Below, piece by piece: positions 57,234 through 64,000 of a DNA stretch of 64,000 nucleotides (the stretch's first letter is position 1; every line of letters begins with the position of its first letter). The translations under genes were made by a program, and so were the position numbers. Below the pieces are notes generated by a model. It was not told where the DNA came from. It did not search any database and was given only the letters and a program-made list of their open reading frames with translations. Origin of the DNA: Rhizobium grahamii (lineage in GTDB: Bacteria > Pseudomonadota > Alphaproteobacteria > Rhizobiales > Rhizobiaceae); NCBI RefSeq assembly GCF_009498215.1, contig NZ_CP043498.1:1984001-2048000 (forward strand), read 5' to 3'.

Positions 57234-58285
57234 GGCTTCGCGCTCGCTGCAGTTCGAGGATAGTGGCTCGCTTCGGAAGTCCTGAGATCGTAGGATTTGG
57301 CGTAGGCCGCCGAGCGCGCCGCCGGGAATGGATCATCGGAAACCTTGATACCATCGGGCAGAATGGTCGGATCGAAATTGATGTCCCGGCAAGGTCCATC
57401 GGCTTCCGGCTCGATCTTCTGCACCACCAGGGTGCCGGCTTCGATCGTGCGCCGCTCCGCCGGCCAGGCCTTGGTCGGATCCGATGTCGGATCGGAGGGG
57501 TCGGCCACCGTCAACACCAGCGTCCAGCGCTGCGGCGACTTAGACACGCGCTCTGTAATATCGTCCTCGAGATGGTCGGGGCCGAGCTTGGCGAAATCTT
57601 CAGGCGTGATTGGTGTCGCCACTGCCTCCGGTCGCCACGACCAACGCACGGCATGCTCCGCGCCCGAAGCATCGGTGAAAATGAATGCATTGAGGCTGTT
57701 GAACGCCACTTCGGCGTAGCTCGCCGTCCAGGGCGCAGTCATCGCCCACTTGCCGAATGCGACGAATTCCGGATGGGCCGCCACGAAACTCTTCATCGCC
57801 CCCGGATCCTTGCTCCCCGACGCCTGCAGCAGATCATAGAAGCGTTGCGGGGTGGAAACGGCAAATACGGGAGGATCGATCATCGCCATCCTCCACACAC
57901 CTCCGTCAGGGGTGGAGATCTGCACGCCGAGGCCACGCACGCGCACCGTGGGGTCGGCCGCCTCAGGATTAGGCGTTGCAAGATTGAAGCGCCCGATAAC
58001 CGGATACTGTCCGGTTGCGAAGGCGGTCGCCCGCGAGATCGCCGCGCCATTTCCGTTCGCTTCGAACACGCCGGTAAAACAGATGCCCTTTGCATGGTTG
58101 CGCCTATGCCCCAGGGCCGGACCGCCGGGAGGCGCCAAGGCACTGACAAGCTTTGTCGACGTCAGGCGGTCGGGGGAAAGCCAACCAGCGGTGTAAGCGA
58201 ATGCACCGGCGCCACAGGCGACCACGGCTGCAATCAACACCAGAGACCCTAAAGCGGAACGCTGCGACTGCGACGGTCCTGGCAT
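57230..58285 (-). CDS. Membrane-anchored catalase-fold peroxidase (SrpA type)
   Basis: A 351-residue protein: N-terminal membrane helix (about 11-33) then a shortened catalase domain with the catalytic His in RRNHAKGICFTGVFEANG and RFNLATPNPEAADPTVRVRGLGVQI. The family, small catalase-like haem proteins, acts as a peroxidase, often with a cytochrome b561 neighbour as here. The two genes overlap, so they form a unit. No Tyr-containing proximal motif could be assigned with certainty. Confidence 0.85.
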   Translation of the reverse strand: MPGPSQSQRSALGSLVLIAAVVACGAGAFAYTAGWLSPDRLTSTKLVSALAPPGGPALGHRRNHAKGICFTGVFEANGNGAAISRATAFATGQYPVIGRFNLATPNPEAADPTVRVRGLGVQISTPDGGVWRMAMIDPPVFAVSTPQRFYDLLQASGSKDPGAMKSFVAAHPEFVAFGKWAMTAPWTASYAEVAFNSLNAFIFTDASGAEHAVRWSWRPEAVATPITPEDFAKLGPDHLEDDITERVSKSPQRWTLVLTVADPSDPTSDPTKAWPAERRTIEAGTLVVQKIEPEADGPCRDINFDPTILPDGIKVSDDPFPAARSAAYAKSYDLRTSEASHYPRTAASAKP

Positions 58286-58436
58286 CCGACACTCTCCGTT
58301 TTCATCAATCGGGCACGATAGGCAATGCCAGCAATGCTGGAGGTCATCTCAGTAGGCGGGACGGCAGTCGCAAGATAGGATGATTATACTGTTCTTGACC
58401 GAAACCATGGCATCCCTCGCCCGTCGGGTCAAATCC

Positions 58437-60293
58437 CTAGTCGTCGTGCCCCAGGATGACCTCGAGGAACGCATCGCCGTACCGTTCGAGCTTGGACTGG
58501 CCGACACCGGAAATCTCCAGCATTTCCTTGTGCGTTCGCGGCCGCTCGGTCGCAAAGGCGATCAGCGTCGTATCGGGAAAGACCACGTAAGGCGGTACGC
58601 CAAGAGAGCGGGCGATCGACGTGCGCTCGGCTCGCAGCGCTTCGAAAAGAACGCCATCGCTCCCCGACAGCACAGAGCGGCGCTCGACCTGCGCCGTTCG
58701 CTTCGAGCGACGCTCGGCGACCGGACGATCCTTGCGAAAGAACACCGACCGCTCGCGCTTGAAGACGACACGAGCCTCGGGCTCAAGCTTCAGTGCTCCG
58801 AACGCCTGCTGATCGACCCTGACCAGCCCCATCGCGAGCAATTGTCGAAACACCGATTGCCAGGTTCGCGCCGGCAGATCGTTGCCCGCTCCGAAGACCG
58901 GCATCGTCGTATGTCCGAAGCGCTCCGTCTTCTCGTTGACATTGCCGAGCAGCACATCGACCACATGCCCGGTGCCGAACCGCTCGCCCGTCCGGTAGAT
59001 CGCCGCAAGCGCCTTGATGGCGGCCTCGGTGCCGTCCCAGGTTTCGACCGGCTTCAGGCAGGTATCGCAGCCACCGCAACCGCCGCCGTGGGCTTCGCCG
59101 AAATGCGCAAGGATAGCCTGGCGGCGGCAGGAGGCCGTTTCGCAGATTGCCAGCAATGCGTTGAGCTTGGAGCGCTCGACGCGCTTGATTTCCTCGGCCG
59201 CACCACCCTCGTCGATCATCCGGCGGCGCTGGATCACGTCGGCCATGCCGTAGGCCATCCAGACCTCGGACGGCAGGCCGTCACGCCCGGCGCGACCGGT
59301 CTCCTGGTAATAGGCCTCGACCGATCCCGGCAGATCGAGATGCGCGACATAGCGCACATTCGGCTTATCAATCCCCATGCCGAAGGCAACGGTGGCGACA
59401 AGGCAGAGCTCTTCTTCCTTGAGGAAGGCATCCTGGTTCGCGTCGCGCATCCCGCGGTCCATGCCGGCGTGATAGGCCCGCGCGCGAATGCCCTGCCCGT
59501 TCAGCCATTCGGCGGTTTCCTCGACCTTGGCACGCGACAGGCAATAGACGATGCCGCTATTGCCCTTGTGTCCGGAAAGAAACCGCAGCAACTGCTGACG
59601 TGGCTGATCGCGCTCGACGATCTCGTAGGAAATGTTCGGGCGATCAAAGCTGGTCGTGAAGACCTTGGCATTGTTCAGCGCCAGTCGCTCGACGATATCG
59701 TCGCGTGTATGCGCGTCGGCGGTCGCCGTCAGCGCAATGCGCGGCACGCCGGGGAACTGTTCCGCCAGTCTGCCGAGTTCACGGTACTCCGGGCGGAAAT
59801 CATGTCCCCACTGCGAGACGCAGTGCGCTTCATCGATCGCAAACAGCGAAATCTTCGCGCTGCCGATCGTGTCACGAAAGCCATCGAGAAGAATGCGCTC
59901 AGGCGTGACATAGAGGAGATCGAGCTTGCCTGCCGACAGCGCCCGGCGAACTTCGATGAACTCCTCGCGCGACAGAGTGGAGTTCAGCGCCGCAGCCCTG
60001 ATGCCGAGCTGCTTCATTGCCTCCACCTGATCGCGCATCAGGGCGATCAGCGGTGAAACGACGATGCCGATCCCATCGCGGCAAAGAGCCGGAATCTGGA
60101 AGCAGAGCGACTTGCCGGCTCCGGTCGGAAAAAGCACGACGGCATCTCCGCCCGCCACGACGTGCTCGACCACCTGCTGCTGCTTGCCGCGAAAGGCCGG
60201 ATAGCCATAGACGCGGTTCAGAATGCCAAGCGGCGATCGCTCGGCCCCGAACAACGCATCGCCCGCGGAAAATTGCCGATCCGTCGAATCCAT
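58437..60293 (-). CDS. recQ: ATP-dependent DNA helicase RecQ
   Basis: A 618-residue 3'-5' helicase for recombination repair. Visible: Walker [21 protein letters not shown] box [19 protein letters not shown], motif VI region [20 protein letters not shown], the Zn-binding Cys ([17 protein letters not shown]...CGGCDTC) and a C-terminal HRDC domain ([30 protein letters not shown]). ATG 60293 shares its A with the dnaG stop; a TTG at 60296 is possible but less likely. Confidence 0.95.
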   Translation of the reverse strand: MDSTDRQFSAGDALFGAERSPLGILNRVYGYPAFRGKQQQVVEHVVAGGDAVVLFPTGAGKSLCFQIPALCRDGIGIVVSPLIALMRDQVEAMKQLGIRAAALNSTLSREEFIEVRRALSAGKLDLLYVTPERILLDGFRDTIGSAKISLFAIDEAHCVSQWGHDFRPEYRELGRLAEQFPGVPRIALTATADAHTRDDIVERLALNNAKVFTTSFDRPNISYEIVERDQPRQQLLRFLSGHKGNSGIVYCLSRAKVEETAEWLNGQGIRARAYHAGMDRGMRDANQDAFLKEEELCLVATVAFGMGIDKPNVRYVAHLDLPGSVEAYYQETGRAGRDGLPSEVWMAYGMADVIQRRRMIDEGGAAEEIKRVERSKLNALLAICETASCRRQAILAHFGEAHGGGCGGCDTCLKPVETWDGTEAAIKALAAIYRTGERFGTGHVVDVLLGNVNEKTERFGHTTMPVFGAGNDLPARTWQSVFRQLLAMGLVRVDQQAFGALKLEPEARVVFKRERSVFFRKDRPVAERRSKRTAQVERRSVLSGSDGVLFEALRAERTSIARSLGVPPYVVFPDTTLIAFATERPRTHKEMLEISGVGQSKLERYGDAFLEVILGHDD

Positions 60294-62278
60294 CAATGGC
60301 TCGCCGCTCCCTTGACGCGACCGGAAAGCACCCCGAAGCCGTCGATGATCGCTTCCTGATTTTCAAGCCGAAGCCCTTCGAAGTGCACTTCCTGCAATGC
60401 CTGCATCAACAGGTCGATCACCTCGCCATTACCGGCCTCGGTCGCCGCGGCAATCTCGCGTTCAAGTTCGATCTTCTGGAAGCGCAGCGCCTTGGCGCGC
60501 TTGTGGAAGGCAAGCGCCTGCCGATAGCCTTCGCGCGCGTCTTCCATCGCCGCTTCCGATGTGGCGATCCAGAGGCGGGCGTTGCGGATCTGCTGCTCAA
60601 GCCCCTGCAGCAACGCGCCGAAGCCCTGTTCCTCCATGCGTTCCAGCAGATACTCCCGGGTTAGGTGCGGGCCGGCAACGGCCGCCGCGGCACCAAGCAT
60701 CACCGACCAGAGGCGCTGAAGCTCGCGGTTGTCGTAGTCGATCGAGGCGATCTCGTCGTACTCGTCCTGCATCAGGGCCGGATGGTTGATGACAGTCAGC
60801 GCCAGTACGCTTTCACGCAGCGCCGGCGTTTCCTGATGACCACGTACCAGGCCGGAGCGCGCCAGGCGATCGGAAATGCCGCCTCCCGAAAGCCGCGGTC
60901 CGCGTTGTGAATCGTTGCCACGACCGCGGGACGGCCCCGAGCCACGCTCGAAATTGCGCCGCTCGCCGCCACGGCTCTGAAACTGCGGCTGGAAGAAGCC
61001 GTTCAAGCGGTCGCGAATGTCCTGCTGGTAGTGTCGGCGCACATTTTCATCGGCAATGACGGATACCAGTTGCCGCAAGCGCGCTTCAAGCTCGGCCTTG
61101 GCCTCCGGGGTCTCGAACTGCCCGGCATTGATCTCGCGGCTCCAGATCATCTCGGCCAAGGGCTTTGCCTGGCTCATCACCTTGTCGAATGGCGCACGGC
61201 CCTCGTTACGCACCAGATCGTCAGGATCCTTGCCGTCAGGCAGCAGCGCAAAGCGCACGGTGCGGCCCGGCTTGATGTGCGGCAGCGCCAAATCGGCGGC
61301 GCGGTTGGCGGCACGAATCCCTGCCCCGTCGCCATCGAAGCAGAGAACCGGCTGCGGCGTCATCTTCCAGAGGAGCTCAAGCTGATTCTCGGTCAAAGCC
61401 GTACCAAGCGGCGCGACGGCGTTCTCGACGCCAGCCTGATGCAAGGCGATTACATCGATATAGCCTTCGACGGCGATGATCGTGCCCTCGCCGTTGGCAC
61501 CCTGCGTCGCGCGGCGGGCTCGTGCGAAATTGTAGAGGACGTTGCCCTTGTGAAAGAGCTCGGTCTCATTGGAATTGAGGTATTTCGCCGGCGCATCCGG
61601 AGACATGGCCCGACCGCCGAAGGCAATCACCTTCTCGCGGGACGAGAGAATCGGGAACATGATACGGTCACGGAACCGATCGTAGGAGACCGGAATGTCG
61701 GGACCATGTACGACCAGTCCGCAAGCCTCGATCTGCTCCTTGGCAACGCCCTGCCCCGCCAGAAACTCCTTCAATGCATTGCGACTGTCGGGCGCGAATC
61801 CGAGCCGGAATGTCTCGATCGTACGGCCCGTCAGTCCACGATCGCGCAGATAGGCACGTGCCCGAGCGCCAAGCGCCGTCTGCAACTGATCCTGAAAGAA
61901 CTTGGTCGCAAGCTCCATCACGTCGAGAAGCGACGTACGCTCCTTCTCGCGTCTCTCCATGACCGGATCGGCGACCGGCATCGAAACACCGGCCATGTCG
62001 GCGATCTGCTGCACGGCTTCGGGAAAGCTCAGGCCCTCCAGCTCGGTCAGGAAGCGGAAGTGGTCGCCGGTGACGCCGCAGCCGAAGCAGTGGTAGCGCC
62101 CCTTGCGGTCCTCGCAGTGAAAACTCGGTGATTTCTCGCCGTGAAACGGGCAGCACGCCCAATAGTCACCGCGCGGGACATTGGTCTTACGCTTGTCCCA
62201 GCTCACCCGACGGCCAATCACGTCCGAAATCGGCACGCGATCGCGTATCTCATCGAGAAAGGAATTGGAAAAGCGCAT
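60293..62278 (-). CDS. dnaG: DNA primase DnaG
   Basis: A 661-residue primase making RNA primers at the fork. Visible: N-terminal zinc domain [35 protein letters not shown] (about 38-70), the TOPRIM segment [18 protein letters not shown] and [16 protein letters not shown], a glycine/arginine-rich linker (about 430-470, [19 protein letters not shown]) and a helicase-binding C-terminus. ATG 62278 follows AGAGG; the open frame to 62461 lacks one. Followed without gap by recQ. Confidence 0.96.
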   Translation of the reverse strand: MRFSNSFLDEIRDRVPISDVIGRRVSWDKRKTNVPRGDYWACCPFHGEKSPSFHCEDRKGRYHCFGCGVTGDHFRFLTELEGLSFPEAVQQIADMAGVSMPVADPVMERREKERTSLLDVMELATKFFQDQLQTALGARARAYLRDRGLTGRTIETFRLGFAPDSRNALKEFLAGQGVAKEQIEACGLVVHGPDIPVSYDRFRDRIMFPILSSREKVIAFGGRAMSPDAPAKYLNSNETELFHKGNVLYNFARARRATQGANGEGTIIAVEGYIDVIALHQAGVENAVAPLGTALTENQLELLWKMTPQPVLCFDGDGAGIRAANRAADLALPHIKPGRTVRFALLPDGKDPDDLVRNEGRAPFDKVMSQAKPLAEMIWSREINAGQFETPEAKAELEARLRQLVSVIADENVRRHYQQDIRDRLNGFFQPQFQSRGGERRNFERGSGPSRGRGNDSQRGPRLSGGGISDRLARSGLVRGHQETPALRESVLALTVINHPALMQDEYDEIASIDYDNRELQRLWSVMLGAAAAVAGPHLTREYLLERMEEQGFGALLQGLEQQIRNARLWIATSEAAMEDAREGYRQALAFHKRAKALRFQKIELEREIAAATEAGNGEVIDLLMQALQEVHFEGLRLENQEAIIDGFGVLSGRVKGAASH

Positions 62279-62672
62279 GTAAACCTCTTGATGGGTCCAT
62301 ATAAGCAGGTTGGCCCGCATATGCCACGATCTTCGGCCAAAAGGTTCGCTATTCACAGCCCCTGTAGACAGCCGGCCAGAAGCGATCAAGAAACCGTTAC
62401 CTGACCTGCGACAGGGGGTGCGACAATGACTGCACCGGTAATGTCGCCATCCCGGCTTCATAAGGCAAAACTAACTTATTGCCAGCAGAGAAATTGACGA
62501 AAAGCAAAATAACAACAGCAACTTATGGAGCGTTTCCGCTCACCATGGCACTCGAAAAACCCCTTGAAAGCAAGCGCCGCCGGACACCGAGTCGCAATTA
62601 AGGCGGGGCAACGACGGAATTATTATATTTTTGTAATTTGAATTGCTTTTCGCATCGCAATAATTTCGGTCT

Positions 62673-62826
62673 CAACAAAGCCATCCCCTTGTGAGGCACC
62701 ATCCCTACCCCCGGCGCCGCCTCACTAGGGTGCCTTTGCAACTGTCCTTAGGCATGGGCCCAAACCCTGCGTAGCCTCAGGATGCAAAGAGCGAAAAGGC
62801 AGGAGCACCCCAGCTCCTGCCTTCTT
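62673..62826 (+). ncRNA. Candidate small RNA with its own promoter and terminator
   Basis: A possible promoter (TTGAAT 62638-62643, TAATTT 62661-62666, 17-base spacing) precedes a 150-base stretch with strong pairings: AGGCACC (62694-62700) with GGTGCCT (62729-62735), TTTGCA (62735) with TGCAAA (62783-62788) enclosing TCCTTAGGC/GCCTCAGGA, and the terminator hairpin. GTGAGGC/GCCTCAC (62691 with 62719) competes with the first stem, so two alternative folds are possible. No match to a known rhizobial sRNA can be asserted from sequence alone. Confidence 0.55.
62796..62823 (+). terminator. Intrinsic terminator of the small RNA candidate
   Basis: AAGGCAGGAGC pairs with GCTCCTGCCTT (11 bp) around ACCCCA, followed by CTTTGTTTTC. 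It sits upstream of the next gene, so it does not end an annotated gene; its presence is the main reason to expect a transcript here. Confidence 0.85.
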
Positions 62827-62926
62827 TGTTTTCTCACTCAGGTTTTATTTTTGTCGCTGCTGAGCAGGTCATTGACAGCCGCAAGCCCTATGTTCATTGA
62901 AGGCAGAATTGCGATGGTTGCTAGAG

Positions 62927-63805
62927 ATGCCCCACAAGGTTGAAGATTTTCTAGAAAGCGATGCCTTCTTTGCAGCCATGCTGCACTGTGCGGGGGAAAT
63001 GCTCGCGATTTATCACGAGAGCCCGCGCATAGCCTCGATCTTTGCCGCTCAGCAGCGGTGGCTCATGGCCCATGCCGGCTTTGCGCTTCACTTCGGCGTT
63101 CCCGGAGAACAGAAGCCCGGCCTCTATTCCGGCCGCTTCATCACCTTCGTCGTCGAAAACAAGATCGCGAGCCGCAACACCGCTGCCGCCTTCATCCAGG
63201 AAATGATCGCCTACCGCTTTCTTCGCGTCGTCGAAGGCACGGCAGACAAGCGGACGCGCCTGCTGGAGCCGACGGATACGGCCCAGGAACACTTCTTCAA
63301 GTGGCTGGCGACGCATCTCTTGATTCTGGATCACCTCGACAGTGGCGGTCGCTACGATCGCGCCGTTGCCGACCCCGCTGCTTTCTCGCGGATGCAGCCG
63401 CTGATCGCCACGCGCATTCTCGGCAGCGACGCGGTCCGGAATCCGGGCGCGACCTACAACCTGTTCAACTGGGCCAACTCCGGCGGTCTGGTCATGGATT
63501 ATCTCATGAGCCGGATAACCGAGTTCGACAAGTCGACCGAGCAGGTCAACCTCGGCAAGGTCTCCCTCAAGGAGATCCGTGACCGCTTCATGATTTCCAA
63601 CACCCATTTGAAGCGCCTGTTCACGCAGGCAGCCGAGATGGGAAGTATTGGTTGGACGGAAGCATCGTTCAAAGGCGACATGTGGCTGTCGCGCAAGTTC
63701 GTGCTGGAATACTGGGGCTATCAGGCCGCCAAGTTCGTCGTCGTCGACGGTGTCGCCGAAGAAGTGCTGGGGCCCGCGATCGGCAAGATCGCGAGCCGAC
63801 GCTGA
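62927..63805 (+). CDS. Conserved unknown protein, mostly helical
   Basis: A 292-residue protein without known family; segments such as FFAAMLHCAGEMLAIYHESPRIASIFAAQQRWLMAHAG and VSLKEIRDRFMISNTHLKRLFTQAAEMGSIGWTEASFKGDMWLSRKFVLEYWG suggest two winged-helix-like modules, possibly DNA binding. The start is uncertain: ATG 62927 has no good ribosome site; a TTG at 62897 is the alternative. It converges with the YqeY gene with 0 bp between the stops. Confidence 0.65.
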   Translation: MPHKVEDFLESDAFFAAMLHCAGEMLAIYHESPRIASIFAAQQRWLMAHAGFALHFGVPGEQKPGLYSGRFITFVVENKIASRNTAAAFIQEMIAYRFLRVVEGTADKRTRLLEPTDTAQEHFFKWLATHLLILDHLDSGGRYDRAVADPAAFSRMQPLIATRILGSDAVRNPGATYNLFNWANSGGLVMDYLMSRITEFDKSTEQVNLGKVSLKEIRDRFMISNTHLKRLFTQAAEMGSIGWTEASFKGDMWLSRKFVLEYWGYQAAKFVVVDGVAEEVLGPAIGKIASRR

Positions 63806-64000
63806 TCAGATCAGCTGTTCCTTGACGGCGCCCGAGGCCTTGGAGAAATCCATCTGGCCGGCATAGCGTTCCTTGAGCACCGCCATCACCTTGCCCATGT
63901 CCTTCGGTCCGGCAGCACCGGTCTCGGCGATGATCGCCGCAATGTTGCTGCGGACTTCCGCGTCGGAGAGCTGCTTCGGCAGGAAGTCTTGCAGCACGAC
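63806..64000 (-). CDS. GatB/YqeY domain protein, C-terminal end
   Basis: Only the last 65 residues are in the window: FLPKQLSDAEVRSNIAAIIAETGAAGPKDMGKVMAVLKERYAGQMDFSKASGAVKEQLI. This is the YqeY domain, tRNA-dependent amidase accessory-like, conserved next to dnaG or carA in many bacteria. The start lies beyond the window. Confidence 0.88.
   Translation of the reverse strand, partial: VVLQDFLPKQLSDAEVRSNIAAIIAETGAAGPKDMGKVMAVLKERYAGQMDFSKASGAVKEQLI

Larger units (their letters stand above)
62279..62926. other. 648-bp intergenic region between dnaG and the next divergent gene
   Basis: The dnaG promoter region lies at the left. The right part holds a structured, terminator-ended segment (listed as a small RNA). 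No protein gene of note was found. Confidence 0.5.

Noticed and set aside
58380..60056. Long open frame of 558 codons antisense to recQ
   Set aside because: High GC leaves long antisense frames; no ribosome site, no family-like sequence and biased residue composition. RecQ on the other strand is certain. The same applies to antisense frames over rpoD (50463-51833), GT-C (592-1587), ThDP (7178-8413) and dnaG (61031-62131).

Overview
The window is about 64 kb of GC-rich chromosomal DNA from an alphaproteobacterium of the Rhizobiaceae (Rhizobium, Sinorhizobium or Agrobacterium relatives). This rests on the thuR-thuEFGKAB disaccharide locus, an fnrN-hemN pair with anaeroboxes, a RopA-type porin, rhizobial palindromic intergenic repeats, an NHEJ locus with two Ku genes, and housekeeping genes (rpoD, dnaG, recQ, kbl-tdh). 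No tRNA, rRNA, CRISPR array, prophage or transposase was seen. Almost all of it is ordinary chromosomal backbone.

Layout. 1-10 kb: start of ettA, a GT-C-like membrane protein, a secreted RNase T2, then a plus-strand cluster (alpha/beta hydrolase, DMT exporter, family III CoA-transferase, ThDP enzyme) and three small minus-strand enzymes (RidA, DUF442, DUF4432). 10-16 kb: an L,D-transpeptidase and the end-joining locus ku, ligD, ku plus a small unknown gene. 16-20 kb: a GAF-Fis regulator lacking the AAA+ domain, flanked by two identical-type 18-bp palindromes, then aldehyde dehydrogenase, a mosaic repeat and DUF779. 20-28 kb: the thu uptake and oxidation locus for trehalose-like disaccharides. 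28-39 kb: an oxygen-limitation block: aminotransferase, fnrN, hemN, a GbsR-type regulator, cydDCAB and the tiny cydX, with FNR boxes in front of hemN and of the cyd operon. 39-50 kb: small stress and unknown genes, a porin, a LysR regulator, a TonB-like DUF930 protein, and an ArsR-AHSA1 pair with twin operators. 50-64 kb, mostly minus strand: rpoD, GFA enzyme, tdh, kbl, methyltransferase, cytochrome b561 plus SrpA-like catalase, recQ, dnaG, a candidate small RNA, a conserved unknown gene and the end of a GatB/YqeY gene.

A cross-cutting observation: at least five genes (hemN, cydD, a LysR gene, a DUF427 gene, and tdh three times) carry single-base losses, nearly all inside short runs of one base, and a sixth small gene probably does too. 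Each protein reads through perfectly once one base is restored. This looks more like consensus sequence error than gene decay, and should be settled before any of these genes is called a pseudogene.

The most interesting structural signals are the duplicated, synonymously diverged 3' end of rpoD just past its stop codon, the paired palindromic operators (GAF-Fis regulator, thu, ArsR, GbsR) and a structured, terminator-ended intergenic RNA candidate upstream of dnaG.
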